The notes below the pieces were generated by a model that saw nothing but the letters and a program-made list of their open reading frames with translations, was not told the DNA's origin and searched no databases. DNA of 64,000 nucleotides. Origin: an uncultured Holdemanella sp. (GTDB taxonomy: Bacteria > Bacillota_I > Bacilli_A > Erysipelotrichales > Erysipelotrichaceae). Positions 1-9,340 of the stretch are shown piece after piece. How positions within the stretch are numbered: the first letter of the stretch is position 1; each line of letters begins with the position of its first letter. The DNA lies in assembly GCA_900754615.1 (NCBI GenBank), contig CAAEDN010000065.1, positions 14,800-78,799 of the forward strand, read 5' to 3'. A program made the position numbers and the translations under genes.

Positions 1-125
1 TTTTATAAAATAATAGATAATATAGGAAATTCATATAAAGGTATAGCATTCTTGACAAAACTATGATAGACTAATCGTGACTCGTTAGATTATTATTATG
101 AATTTCATAGGAAGGGGACGTGAAT

Positions 126-674
126 ATGCCTGAAGAAGCATCAGCGATTGATGTATATTATGATATGGATATTGCGCAAATATGCCAACATTTCAATAAA
201 TCAAGAAATACAGTAGATAAAGCAATTGCAAAATTGGTAAAAGATAATCCGGATAAAGATTGGAAATACAAAAATCCAGCCACTCGTCGTATTACAATTA
301 AGGCTGAAGGTGTTGAAAGATTATCTACTTATTTTAGAAAAGAAAAACATGAAATATCTACAGTTGAAATGGAACTTCGATTTGAAAATGAAAAGCTTAA
401 AGCAATTATAGAAGAAAAAGAGAAGGCTCAAGCCCAGATTGAACAATTATATCAAGAAAAGCTTAAATTAGAAATTGAAAAGAGCAAACAAACTTTCCTA
501 TTAGAAACACGAACAAAAGATGAGAAAATTTCTGAATTAGAATCTGAAAATCAGAAATTAAAAGAAGTAGAAGAACTTTATAATAAAAATAAAGAAGAAA
601 TTGAAAATTATAAGAAAAAAGAAGAAGAGTATAATTCTAAATCCTTCTTCTATCGTTTAACACATAAATTTTAA
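126..674 (+). CDS. HTH and coiled-coil DNA-binding protein, RocS-like architecture
   Basis: This 182-residue protein is not confidently assigned to a family. Residues about 10-60 look like a small helix-turn-helix (DIAQICQHFNKSRNTVDKAI). A long charged coiled coil rich in Glu and Lys fills about residues 75-170. The C-terminus is a short aromatic/basic tail (KSFFYRLTHKF) that could form an amphipathic membrane-contacting helix. The same order (HTH, coiled coil, C-terminal amphipathic helix) is known for streptococcal RocS, a chromosome segregation protein, and for plasmid DUF536 proteins; that comparison is an inference from layout only. I chose ATG 126 over the overlapping GTG at 120 because the AAGGGG at 112-117 then lies about 8 bases upstream. 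The gene is monocistronic and ends in a hairpin terminator inside the convergent CYTH gene. Confidence 0.6.
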   Translation: MPEEASAIDVYYDMDIAQICQHFNKSRNTVDKAIAKLVKDNPDKDWKYKNPATRRITIKAEGVERLSTYFRKEKHEISTVEMELRFENEKLKAIIEEKEKAQAQIEQLYQEKLKLEIEKSKQTFLLETRTKDEKISELESENQKLKEVEELYNKNKEEIENYKKKEEEYNSKSFFYRLTHKF

Positions 675-1216
675 TCATTTAATGCTCTAGCAATTTTGCT
701 AGGGCAATTTTTTGTCCATTTCAAACCATACTTTTCTAAGATAGAATTAAAAAAATGGATTCCATCATGATCGGAAGTGTATTCATACTCGACTTCATAA
801 TCTGTATGATTTTTATAATCTGTCTTATCTAAACATAATTCCCCATTTTCAAATTCATATACATTTCTTAAAGTAGTAAAACTAGCTGTTGGATACAAAT
901 TTTTAGGAATTTGATATTGATTGAACCAACTCAATATTTCTGGATCATCAATCTCATTTATGTTTTTGGTAGTAATTTCTTTTTCGAATTCATAGTGTGT
1001 ATATTCATCTTTTCTAATTTTTAAAGTAAATATCTTCTTGTCTTGAATTGTGCGAATTCGTACTGCACCGTGTTGCTTTTTTACATCCTGATTATTTGTA
1101 TCAAAGTATGTATTTGTTTGTATTATCGAATTATGAAAATCATATGAATGAAGTAATTTATTATATACTTTTTCATCAATCAATAATTTCAATTCTCTTT
1201 CAATATTATCGTACAT
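671..1216 (-). CDS. CYTH domain protein (YjbK-like triphosphate tunnel metalloenzyme)
   Basis: This 181-residue protein begins with the family signature ExExK (IERELKLLID). It shows the alternating charged beta strands of a tunnel fold, including VRIRT, TLKIRK, FEKEI and YEVEYEY. CYTH proteins bind triphosphates and divalent metal; many bacterial ones hydrolyse inorganic triphosphate. The exact substrate cannot be read from the sequence. It is divergent from NAD kinase, 54 bases away. In Bacillus subtilis yjbK also lies close to the NAD kinase gene, which supports the YjbK assignment. The start is ATG 1216 with GGGTGAT about 5 bases upstream. The 3' end overlaps the convergent upstream gene by 4 bases. 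Confidence 0.85.
   Translation of the reverse strand: MYDNIERELKLLIDEKVYNKLLHSYDFHNSIIQTNTYFDTNNQDVKKQHGAVRIRTIQDKKIFTLKIRKDEYTHYEFEKEITTKNINEIDDPEILSWFNQYQIPKNLYPTASFTTLRNVYEFENGELCLDKTDYKNHTDYEVEYEYTSDHDGIHFFNSILEKYGLKWTKNCPSKIARALND
684..714 (+). terminator. Rho-independent terminator of the HTH/coiled-coil gene
   Basis: The hairpin has arms GCTCTAGCAA and TTGCTAGGGC with a 2-base loop and one G-T pair, followed by AATTTTTT. It lies within the 3' coding end of the convergent CYTH gene. Confidence 0.75.
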
Positions 1217-1270
1217 TCATATCACCCATAAATATGTTACAATAGATTCAATAAAAGAGGAAGTGATTTG

Positions 1271-2044
1271 ATGCGTTTCAGTTTAGTAGACAGAGGAGAC
1301 GATAACTCAAAAAGAGTTGCAGAAACTCTAAAGAAAAAATGTATAGCTATTGGATGGGAATATGATGATGAAAAATCTGAAGTTATTTTTTCTGTCGGAG
1401 GTGATGGTACTTTATTAAGAGCAATTCATACATATATAGAAAGATTGGATAAAATTCAATTTGTGGCAATCCATACAGGTAATTTAGGTTTTTTTACCGA
1501 TTATACACAAGATGAAGTGGATCATTTAGTCTATGATTTAAAACACAATCAACCAAAAATTGAAGAATTTAATTTGCTTCAAATGGATCTTCCTCAAGTA
1601 AATGAAACTTTATATGCTTTAAATGAGGTTAGGATTGAAAGTCTAGCCAAAACTTTGGTGTTAGATATATCTATAGATGATGAGTTTTTTGAAAGTAGCC
1701 AAGGATCAGGTATTTGTATAAGTACACAATCAGGTTCAACTGCAGTAAATCGTGCACTAAAAGGTGCAGTTGTAGATCCTGGTTTAAAAGTACTTCAATT
1801 ATGTGAAATTATGCCTATATCACATAAGAATCATCATTCTTTAAAAAATCCATATATTATGAATGATACAAGAAAAATCGGGGTTCGAGGAGATACCTTG
1901 GCTTATGCGCATGTATGTTATGATCACCTAGAAAGAGATCTTAAATCTATTTCTGAAATTATTATTCACTCAAGTACAAAAAAAGTACGATTTGCGAGAT
2001 ATCGTACTTATTCCTATTTAACGAGATTAAAAAATTTATATTAA
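1271..2044 (+). CDS. nadK: NAD kinase
   Basis: The enzyme phosphorylates NAD to NADP in the cytoplasm. The 257-residue protein has the diagnostic GGDGT loop (SVGGDGTLLRAIH), the NLGFFTDY segment, and a central NEVRIES region corresponding to the conserved NE motif. A Ser/Thr-rich QSGSTAVNRALKGA loop matches the region before the C-terminal sandwich domain. Its length is normal for the short Bacillota form. I chose ATG 1271 rather than the TTG immediately before it because the AGAGGAAG at 1256-1263 is then well spaced. A TACAAT element at 1238-1243 could be the -10. The last 4 bases overlap the convergent SEDS gene. Confidence 0.95.
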   Translation: MRFSLVDRGDDNSKRVAETLKKKCIAIGWEYDDEKSEVIFSVGGDGTLLRAIHTYIERLDKIQFVAIHTGNLGFFTDYTQDEVDHLVYDLKHNQPKIEEFNLLQMDLPQVNETLYALNEVRIESLAKTLVLDISIDDEFFESSQGSGICISTQSGSTAVNRALKGAVVDPGLKVLQLCEIMPISHKNHHSLKNPYIMNDTRKIGVRGDTLAYAHVCYDHLERDLKSISEIIIHSSTKKVRFARYRTYSYLTRLKNLY

Positions 2045-3255
2045 ATTTTTGAGCGATTCAAGCGAATCGTTCTTTTTGTTGCTGGCGATATATTTAAGAT
2101 AATTGCAAACGATATGAAATATGAAAGAATACTACTACCGCCATATGAAATCAGTGGAAGTGTAATACCGGTGATTGGTAATAATCCAACAATCATTCCT
2201 GTGTTTTGAAGTTGTTGATATAAAAGCATTGCAATGATGCCGATAACTACAAATCGATCTTTTCTGTTTTTAGTAGCGTAAGCAATTTTGCATAAATAAA
2301 TATCTAATAGTAAACAAAGCAATAAAATAAATGTTGTTCCTATAAATCCGAAACATTGTCCAAATGCAGCAAAAATGAAGTCTGTATGTGCTTCTGGGAT
2401 TGAAATTATGTTGGCTTGTAAACCATATCCTGTAAGACCGGCACTACCTAATGATAATAATGCAGTATATAGCTGATTGGAACTTCCGCGAATATTGCTT
2501 TCTGGTTCTAACCACGCATCAATTCTTTGAAGCTTATATGATGAAATAAATGAAGATAGAATATCTGGATGTTCAAAATATAAGAATAAGAATGTACTTA
2601 CAACAATAATGATAAAAGCAAAAATTCCAATAATATATTCTTTACGGATTCCACTACAACATAATAAAACGAAAATGTTGAAGGCAATGATGATACATAC
2701 ACCAGTATCTGGCTGCATCATAATTAAAAACAATGGTGGAAATAATACTTTAATTATTTTCCATAGTAATAATAAATCATCTTTATGAGATGGATTTGGA
2801 TGTTCATTTTGATGTTCAACAATAATTTGAGAAACCAATATAATAAGTACGATTTTTATAAATTCACTCGGTTGAAAACTACCAATCAAAGGTAACTGGA
2901 ACCATGAAATAGCACCATTTACTTCACTAGCAAAAGGCAATGAGAATCCAATAATGTTATAAAATATACGTGAAAAAAATAAATAAATCAGGCAAATCAT
3001 TAAAATCTTATAAGCTGTATTCATATAAGAATAAATTCTTTTATTTTGAATGTTAGATAGGATGAACATAGTAATGAATCCGACAATAAACCAAAATAGT
3101 TGTCGGAATAAGTATGAATTTCCACTTCCGGATTTTATTAAGTTAAATGAATTATATAGTGCAAAACAACTTGTTATACCAAAAAGGATTAATATAAGAA
3201 TCAAACCAATATCAAACTGGATGGATTTATTTTTCCATTGAATTGTTTGTTTCAT
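2041..3255 (-). CDS. SEDS peptidoglycan glycosyltransferase (RodA/FtsW family)
   Basis: This is a 404-residue polytopic membrane protein with about ten hydrophobic segments. SEDS proteins polymerise lipid II into glycan strands together with a class B penicillin-binding protein. Visible signatures are QPSEFIKI, the AHTDFIFAAFGQ loop containing the conserved Asp, and GLLPITGITLPLISYGGSS near the C-terminus. RodA and FtsW cannot be separated safely by eye, and no cognate penicillin-binding protein is adjacent. The start is ATG 3255 behind AAAGGAGG. It runs divergently from mutS. A TATAAT-like element on the minus strand at 3288-3293 could be its -10. Confidence 0.93.
   Translation of the reverse strand: MKQTIQWKNKSIQFDIGLILILILFGITSCFALYNSFNLIKSGSGNSYLFRQLFWFIVGFITMFILSNIQNKRIYSYMNTAYKILMICLIYLFFSRIFYNIIGFSLPFASEVNGAISWFQLPLIGSFQPSEFIKIVLIILVSQIIVEHQNEHPNPSHKDDLLLLWKIIKVLFPPLFLIMMQPDTGVCIIIAFNIFVLLCCSGIRKEYIIGIFAFIIIVVSTFLFLYFEHPDILSSFISSYKLQRIDAWLEPESNIRGSSNQLYTALLSLGSAGLTGYGLQANIISIPEAHTDFIFAAFGQCFGFIGTTFILLLCLLLDIYLCKIAYATKNRKDRFVVIGIIAMLLYQQLQNTGMIVGLLPITGITLPLISYGGSSILSYFISFAIILNISPATKRTIRLNRSKI
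2051..2079 (+). terminator. Rho-independent terminator of nadK
   Basis: The stem GAGCGATTC / GAATCGTTC has a 4-base loop (AAGC) and is followed by TTTTTG. The hairpin sits in the 3' coding end of the convergent SEDS gene. Confidence 0.75.
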
Positions 3256-3315
3256 TGACTAAAAAACCTCCTTTTTCAATAATCTTAATTATAACATATT
3301 TATTATGAATTTTGA

Positions 3316-3321
3316 TATAAT
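3316..3321 (+). promoter_or_regulatory. Candidate -10 element of the mutS operon
   Basis: A TATAAT hexamer lies 22 bases before the mutS start, with AGGAAGA at 3331-3336 as ribosome binding site. No convincing -35 is seen. Confidence 0.5.
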
Positions 3322-3343
3322 AGTTATGTTAGGAAGATGATTT

Positions 3344-5884
3344 ATGGCAGAAAAAAAATATACACCAATGATGCAGCATTATTTACAAATGAAAGAAGAA
3401 AATCCGGATGCGATTCTATTTTATCGTTTAGGTGATTTTTATGAAATGTTTTTTGAAGATGCAAAATTGGTTTCACAAGAATTAGATTTAGTATTAACAG
3501 GAAGAAGTGCAGGCGTAGAAGAAAAGGTACCAATGTGCGGAGTACCTTTTCATGCAGCAAATTCATATATTCAAAGACTCGTAAAAAAAGGTTATAAAGT
3601 TGCGATCTGCGAACAATTAGAAGACCCATCAACTGCAAAAGGATTGGTGGATCGAGGAATTATTAAAATAATTACACCAGGAACTTATATGGATGCAACA
3701 ATGGATGCCAAGGCAACAAACTATATGGCATCTTGTGATGTTTCAAGTTTTGAAATTACAGTCATCTATTGCGAATTAAGTACGGGTGAGTTGAAGTATC
3801 AAACACTACAAAGATCTTTAGTGGCACTACAAAAGGCATTGTTAGAACAAAATGTAAGTGAGCTTGTTTGTCCGATGGCAATGGATAAAAAATGGATCGC
3901 TGCCCTAGAAGAAATGGATACAATGCTTATTTCAAAACATAAAAAGGCAAACATTGACCCAGAGGATCTATCTCTATTAAATGGAATTGAATCAGAGTCA
4001 TTAAAAGATGCGTTTGCACTTTTGATGGCCTATTTAAAAGATACACAGAAACAACACATCGACCATTTTTTACCAATAGAATCTATGGATAAAGATAAAG
4101 TATTGGTGATGGATTATGAGACTAAGAATCATTTAGAGCTTGTCTACAGTCAGTCAACAAATGCAAAGGCAGAGAGCTTATGGTCTTTTATGGATAAATG
4201 CCAAAGTGCAATGGGATCTAGAATGTTAAAGAGATGGATAGAATATCCTTTGATTGATGTTGAAAAAATTGCAAAGAGACAAGAAGCGGTAAAAGATTTA
4301 AAAGAAAACTTTATGTTAAGAGAAAATCTGAAAGACCATTTAGTTTATGTTTATGATATGGAAAGACTTGCTAGTCGTATGGCTTATGGGAATGCAAGTC
4401 CTAGAGATGTGCTTCAGCTTGTAGCTACATTAGAACATGCCAAACCAATATTAGATTTAGCAACGTCTTTGAATTCCTATCCTGAATTTTTAAGTGTACC
4501 TACATGTCAGGATTTATATAATGAGATTAAGAATGCGATTGTTGAAAATCCACCATTAACACTGAAAGAAGGTGGAGTCTTCAATGATGGTTATGATCAA
4601 GAATTGGATGAAGTAAGAAAAATTGCTAAACAGGGAAAAGACTTTATATTAGAACTTGAAGCAAAAGAACGTGAAAGAACGGGCGTAAAATCTTTGAAAA
4701 TAGGATATAATCGTGTTTTTGGCTATTTCATTGAAGTTAGAAATGGAAATTTAGGCAATATTAAAGAAGAGTTTGGCTATCATCCAAAACAAACACTTGC
4801 GAATGCGACAAGATTCATTACACAAGAATTAAAAGAAAAAGAAGATCAGATATTACATGCCCAAGAAGCAAAGGTGAAACTAGAGCAAACTTTATTTACA
4901 AATTTATTATTGAGGATCAAAAAAGATTTATTTGATTTGCATGCATGTGCTCAAGCATTAGCTACAATTGATGTGCTTGTCTCTTTAGCAATTTTAGCAA
5001 GTGAAAAGGGATATGTATGTCCAGTTTTCCATTTAGGATACAACGTCAATGTAGTAGAAGGTAAACATCCGATTTTGGATGATCGTATGAAGAAAAAAAG
5101 ATATATTTCAAATGATTGGAAGATGTCAGAAAAAGAACATATACAATTGATTACAGGACCGAATATGGGTGGTAAATCTACATATATGCGACAAAATGCA
5201 TTGTTAGTGGTTATGGCACAAATGGGAAGTTTTATACCTGCAAAAAAAGCTGAATTACCAATCTTCGATCGAATATTTACAAGAATAGGTGCGTCTGATG
5301 ATATTTTGACAGGAAAAAGCACTTTCATGGTAGAAATGATGGAAGCCAATATCGCCTTACGTTATGCTACAAAACATTCGTTAATACTCTTTGATGAAAT
5401 TGGACGAGGAACAGCTACATATGATGGTATGGCTTTAGCTCAGGCAATGCTTGAATATATAGATGAAGCTATTGGAGCAAAAACATTATTTTCTACTCAC
5501 TATCACGAATTAACGGATTTAGAAGAAGAACATGAATCTATGCGAAACGTGCATGTGGATGTTAGAGAAGAGAAAAATGAAATTGAATTCAGGTATCGTG
5601 TTGTTGATGGGAAAGCGGATAAATCCTATGGAATAAATGTTGCTAAACTAGCACATTTGCCGAAAGTTGTTTTGGATAGAGCAACTCAACTTTTATCGAA
5701 TTATGAAAATCAGGAAACAAATCAAAATTATCAACCAAGTTTATTTGTCATGGATCAAGTTCAACCTGAAAAATCCATGCTTTTACAAAGATTGCAGGAA
5801 TTGGATATTGATTCGATGACTCCTAGAGAAGCTTTGGATTGCCTGTATGAATTAAAGAAACTAAGTGAAAAAATCGATTCATAA
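3344..5884 (+). CDS. mutS: DNA mismatch repair ATPase MutS
   Basis: MutS recognises mismatches and recruits MutL. This 846-residue protein has the full architecture. The N-terminal mismatch-binding domain contains the FYRLGDFYEMFFEDA segment, with the Phe-x-Glu mismatch contact (FYEMF). Connector, lever and clamp domains follow. The C-terminal ABC-type ATPase carries Walker A (GPNMGGKSTYMRQ), a Walker B region (LILFDEIGRGTATYDG) and the STHYHELTDLE switch. Length is typical. It is first in an operon with mutL, miaA and a TcdA-like gene; the gap to mutL is 30 bases. Confidence 0.98.
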   Translation: MAEKKYTPMMQHYLQMKEENPDAILFYRLGDFYEMFFEDAKLVSQELDLVLTGRSAGVEEKVPMCGVPFHAANSYIQRLVKKGYKVAICEQLEDPSTAKGLVDRGIIKIITPGTYMDATMDAKATNYMASCDVSSFEITVIYCELSTGELKYQTLQRSLVALQKALLEQNVSELVCPMAMDKKWIAALEEMDTMLISKHKKANIDPEDLSLLNGIESESLKDAFALLMAYLKDTQKQHIDHFLPIESMDKDKVLVMDYETKNHLELVYSQSTNAKAESLWSFMDKCQSAMGSRMLKRWIEYPLIDVEKIAKRQEAVKDLKENFMLRENLKDHLVYVYDMERLASRMAYGNASPRDVLQLVATLEHAKPILDLATSLNSYPEFLSVPTCQDLYNEIKNAIVENPPLTLKEGGVFNDGYDQELDEVRKIAKQGKDFILELEAKERERTGVKSLKIGYNRVFGYFIEVRNGNLGNIKEEFGYHPKQTLANATRFITQELKEKEDQILHAQEAKVKLEQTLFTNLLLRIKKDLFDLHACAQALATIDVLVSLAILASEKGYVCPVFHLGYNVNVVEGKHPILDDRMKKKRYISNDWKMSEKEHIQLITGPNMGGKSTYMRQNALLVVMAQMGSFIPAKKAELPIFDRIFTRIGASDDILTGKSTFMVEMMEANIALRYATKHSLILFDEIGRGTATYDGMALAQAMLEYIDEAIGAKTLFSTHYHELTDLEEEHESMRNVHVDVREEKNEIEFRYRVVDGKADKSYGINVAKLAHLPKVVLDRATQLLSNYENQETNQNYQPSLFVMDQVQPEKSMLLQRLQELDIDSMTPREALDCLYELKKLSEKIDS

Positions 5885-5914
5885 TATGAAATTCATATGA
5901 ATGGAGGTATGAAA

Positions 5915-7747
5915 ATGGCTAAAATACAAGTTTTGAGTGAACATTTAACAAATATGATTGCAGCAGGAGAGGTGGTTGAGCGTCCGGCGGGTATAGTAAA
6001 GGAATGCGTGGAAAATAGTATTGATGCTGGTTCAACTGTTATTGAAGTAGAAGTATATCAAGGTGGTATAGAGCGAATTATAATAACGGATGATGGATGT
6101 GGAATGGATCACGAAGATGCCCATTTAGCTTTTATGCGACACGCTACTAGTAAAATGCATTCAGAAGAAGAATTATTTAATATTCAAACGATGGGATTTC
6201 GAGGAGAAGCTTTACCAAGTATTGCTTCTGTTGCACAAGTGGAACTACAAACAAGTGATGGAAAAGAAGGAACTTTATTACGATATAATTATGGAAGTTT
6301 AGATGTAGACGAAAAGTGTAATTGTCCTAGAGGAACAAAATTAGATGTTTCAGGTTTATTTGTGAAGACACCTGCAAGATTCAAACATTTAAAAAGTACA
6401 TCCTATGAATTTTCTGTTATTGCAGATTTAATGAATAAGATGGCTTTATCGCATCCAAATATAAGATTTACACTTTCTCATGATGGAAGAGTTGTATTTC
6501 AAACAAGTGGAAATGGGAATATACTAGAGATTCTATACCAAATGTACGGGAAAGAAGTAGCTCAAAATGCAATTCCATTTGAAGGAAGAAATGATGATTT
6601 TCATATTCATGGATATGCAATTCAACCAAAAATTAATCGTGCGACTAAATATTTTATGTTTTTAACTTTAAATACAAGATTGATACGTAGTGTTGCGATT
6701 CAAAAAGCAATTTTAGATGCATATAGTGATTATATGCCACCCAATCGTTTTCCTATTGTTGTTTTACAAATGGATTCAGATACGCAATTGGTTGATGTGA
6801 ACGTGCATCCGAATAAATGGGAAGTTCGTCTATCTAAACAAGGAGAAATGCTTGATTTAATAAAAACTACGATTCAGGATGCATTAAATGCCTCTTTAAA
6901 GACGGTTTCTGTAAGTAAACCAGAAAAGAAGAGCGTTGTATTTGAGCAACCAGAAATACAATATTCATATCCAGTGAAGCAACAAAAAGAAAACAAGACA
7001 ATTGAACAAAGTTTTAAAAATTATAATCCTATACGTGAAATAGAGACTAAACCAATAATTGAAGAAAAATTAACGTATAAAGAAAAGCCAGCTGCAGAAT
7101 TAAAAGTACAACAGGAGCCGATTTCATATCCAATTCCTAAAGAAATTAAGAATGATAGAGGTCCGGAATTCTTTTTACATCTGCAAGTTCTAGCTCAGTT
7201 ACACGATTCATATATTTTATGCAGTAATGAAGAAGGATTGGTTATCGTTGATCAGCATGCTGCTCAGGAAAGATATCATTATGAACAATTGAATGAAAAA
7301 TTATTAGTACAATGCACAAATAAACAGCCACTAATGGTGCCAATTCAATTAGATGTATCAAGTAATGTTTTAGCACAATATATGACTATCAATGAAAAAA
7401 CATCCTTTTTCGGGATTGAATTTGAACCATTTGGAACGAATCAATTGATTCTTCGTGAAATTCCATTGTGGTTTCATGATGTGGATCAAAAACAGTTTTT
7501 ACAAGACCTATTAGATTATTTTGTGGAAAACCAAGATGTTGACATGGCAAAACTAAGAAAACATATGATTGCGACTATGGCATGTCATAGTTCGATTCGA
7601 TTTAATCGTCCGTTATCGATGCAAGAAATGAAGAAGGTCATACTTGACTTACAAAAGTGTAAGCAGCCATATCACTGTCCACATGGAAGACCAACTGTTA
7701 TTGTGATGAGTGATAGTGAATTAAGAAAGGAATTTGAACGTGGGTAA
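5915..7747 (+). CDS. mutL: DNA mismatch repair endonuclease MutL
   Basis: This 610-residue GHKL ATPase couples MutS to strand incision. The N-terminal ATPase motifs are clear: ENSIDAGS, the DDGCGM loop, and TMGFRGEALPSI. The C-terminal domain has the metal-dependent nuclease signature DQHAAQERYHYE at about residue 446, plus ACHSSIRF and CPHGRPT, so this is the endonuclease-active type found in bacteria lacking MutH. A Gln/Glu/Lys-rich linker separates the two halves. I chose ATG 5915 because GGAGG at 5903-5907 is 7 bases upstream; ATGs at 5897 and 5909 are poorly spaced. It overlaps miaA by 8 bases. Confidence 0.97.
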   Translation: MAKIQVLSEHLTNMIAAGEVVERPAGIVKECVENSIDAGSTVIEVEVYQGGIERIIITDDGCGMDHEDAHLAFMRHATSKMHSEEELFNIQTMGFRGEALPSIASVAQVELQTSDGKEGTLLRYNYGSLDVDEKCNCPRGTKLDVSGLFVKTPARFKHLKSTSYEFSVIADLMNKMALSHPNIRFTLSHDGRVVFQTSGNGNILEILYQMYGKEVAQNAIPFEGRNDDFHIHGYAIQPKINRATKYFMFLTLNTRLIRSVAIQKAILDAYSDYMPPNRFPIVVLQMDSDTQLVDVNVHPNKWEVRLSKQGEMLDLIKTTIQDALNASLKTVSVSKPEKKSVVFEQPEIQYSYPVKQQKENKTIEQSFKNYNPIREIETKPIIEEKLTYKEKPAAELKVQQEPISYPIPKEIKNDRGPEFFLHLQVLAQLHDSYILCSNEEGLVIVDQHAAQERYHYEQLNEKLLVQCTNKQPLMVPIQLDVSSNVLAQYMTINEKTSFFGIEFEPFGTNQLILREIPLWFHDVDQKQFLQDLLDYFVENQDVDMAKLRKHMIATMACHSSIRFNRPLSMQEMKKVILDLQKCKQPYHCPHGRPTVIVMSDSELRKEFERG

Positions 7748-8654
7748 ACAAAAAATATTAGCAATTGTCGGACCAACAGGAATTGGTAAAACAAGTCTTT
7801 CTGTATGGTTGGCAAAACAGTTTAATGGGGAAATCATTTCTTGTGACAGTATGCAAGTATATAAAAAAATGGATATAGGTACGGCGAAAGTTACGAAAGA
7901 TGAGATGGAAGGTATACATCATGAACTTATCGATGTTCAAGAGTATAATGAAGCTTATAATGTAAAAGTATTTCAAGAAAAATGTCGTACAGCTATAAAA
8001 GATGTTGTGAAAAGAAAAAAGTTTCCGATTTTATGTGGAGGAACAGGACTTTATTTAAAAGCTGCTTTATACGATTATGAATTTCAAGAAGAAAAAGAAG
8101 ATGAAGCTTTTAAAGAATATTTGAACTCAAAAAGTAATGAAGAACTTGTAAAAATGTTAGAAGAACAAGATAAAAAAGCTTTGGAAAAGATTCATCCTAA
8201 CAATCGAAAACGATTGATTAGAGCTCTTCAGATTTGTCATAGTGGGACATCAAAATCAGAACAAGAAGACAAGCAGAAACATATCCCATTATATGATGTT
8301 TATTTTTTAGGATTGGATGTGAATCGTGAAATTTTACATGATCGAATCAATAAAAGAGTAGATATCATGTTTGAAAATGGATTAGTAAGAGAAGCTGAAG
8401 AATTATTTTCGGATCCACAAACATGGGACTATACGAGTTTTCAAGGTATAGGATATAAAGAATTTAAAGATTACTTTTTAGGTGAAAAGAATTTAGATGA
8501 AGTAAAGACAGCTATCAAGACACATTCAAGGCAATATGCGAAAAGGCAATATACATGGTTCAAAAATCAAATGCCTGTACATTGGTTTGAAGCACAGAAC
8601 AGAGATGAAATATATAGTGCAGTAAAGGAATGGTTGATGGATGAAGACAAATGA
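7740..8654 (+). CDS. miaA: tRNA dimethylallyltransferase
   Basis: MiaA adds a dimethylallyl group to A37 of tRNAs reading codons that begin with U. The 304-residue protein has the P-loop GPTGIGKTSLS, the SCDSMQVYKKMDIGTAK segment with the catalytic Asp, the GGTGLYLKA motif, and the C-terminal KRQYTWFKNQ tRNA-contact region. The likely start is GTG 7740, 9 bases after the AAGAAAGG at 7723-7730; a TTG at 7734 is too close to that site. The start codon is inside the end of mutL, suggesting translational coupling. It overlaps the next gene by 14 bases. Confidence 0.96.
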   Translation: MGKQKILAIVGPTGIGKTSLSVWLAKQFNGEIISCDSMQVYKKMDIGTAKVTKDEMEGIHHELIDVQEYNEAYNVKVFQEKCRTAIKDVVKRKKFPILCGGTGLYLKAALYDYEFQEEKEDEAFKEYLNSKSNEELVKMLEEQDKKALEKIHPNNRKRLIRALQICHSGTSKSEQEDKQKHIPLYDVYFLGLDVNREILHDRINKRVDIMFENGLVREAEELFSDPQTWDYTSFQGIGYKEFKDYFLGEKNLDEVKTAIKTHSRQYAKRQYTWFKNQMPVHWFEAQNRDEIYSAVKEWLMDEDK

Positions 8655-9327
8655 GAGAAGTGAACTACTTTTAGGAAAAGAAGCTCTAGAGACCCTTCAA
8701 GAAAAGACGGTTTTAGTTGTGGGTGTTGGCGGAGTTGGATCTTTTTGTGTAGAAGCACTTGCGAGAACAGGCGTAGGGCATTTAATACTAATTGATAAGG
8801 ATTGCGTAGAACTTAGCAATATCAATCGTCAATTAGTCGCAAGCCTAGATACAGTAAACAAAATTAAAGTAGATGTATTAAAAGAAAGAATCAGTAAGTT
8901 AAATCCACATTGTATTGTAGATACATATGCATTTTTTTATGATCAAACGAAAGATGATGAAATATTTTCACAATCCATAGATTTTGTAGTTGATTGTATT
9001 GATTCAATAAAAAGTAAAAAAGATTTAATGCAAGCATGTATAGATAGAAACATACCCTTATTATCAAGTATGGGTATGGCAAGACGGAAAGATCCTACTA
9101 AATTGGTTGTTACAGAGATTGAAAAAACAAGCTATGATCCAATGGCGAAACAAATACGTCAGTGGAAAAGGAAAAATCGGATTCGCAATAAAATATGGGT
9201 TGTCGCATCTACAGAAGTACCTATACCTGTAGAATCAGGACAGCCATTGCCTAGTGCGATATTTGTTCCAGCCAGTGCAGGATTACTTCTTGCGAGTGAG
9301 TGTGTACATAGATTGATTGAAGCGTAA
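8641..9327 (+). CDS. tcdA: tRNA threonylcarbamoyladenosine dehydratase (E1-like)
   Basis: This 228-residue ThiF/MoeB-type ATP-binding protein most resembles TcdA, which cyclises t6A37 of tRNA to ct6A. It has the Rossmann loop VVGVGGVGSFCVEALARTG, the LIDKDCVELSNINRQL motif that binds ATP and Mg, and the VDCIDSIKSKKDL region. No ubiquitin-like partner or rhodanese domain is present, which favours TcdA over ThiF or MoeB. Its place directly after miaA, another tRNA position-37 modifier, supports a tRNA role. Start ATG 8641 lies within miaA. Confidence 0.87.
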   Translation: MKTNERSELLLGKEALETLQEKTVLVVGVGGVGSFCVEALARTGVGHLILIDKDCVELSNINRQLVASLDTVNKIKVDVLKERISKLNPHCIVDTYAFFYDQTKDDEIFSQSIDFVVDCIDSIKSKKDLMQACIDRNIPLLSSMGMARRKDPTKLVVTEIEKTSYDPMAKQIRQWKRKNRIRNKIWVVASTEVPIPVESGQPLPSAIFVPASAGLLLASECVHRLIEA

Positions 9328-9340
9328 AGAGGAAAAATGT

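Noticed and set aside
4951..5349. Long minus-strand open frame inside mutS, and similar antisense frames in atpD, purL and others
   Set aside because: They are shadows of strongly conserved genes on the other strand, without ribosome sites or recognisable domains.
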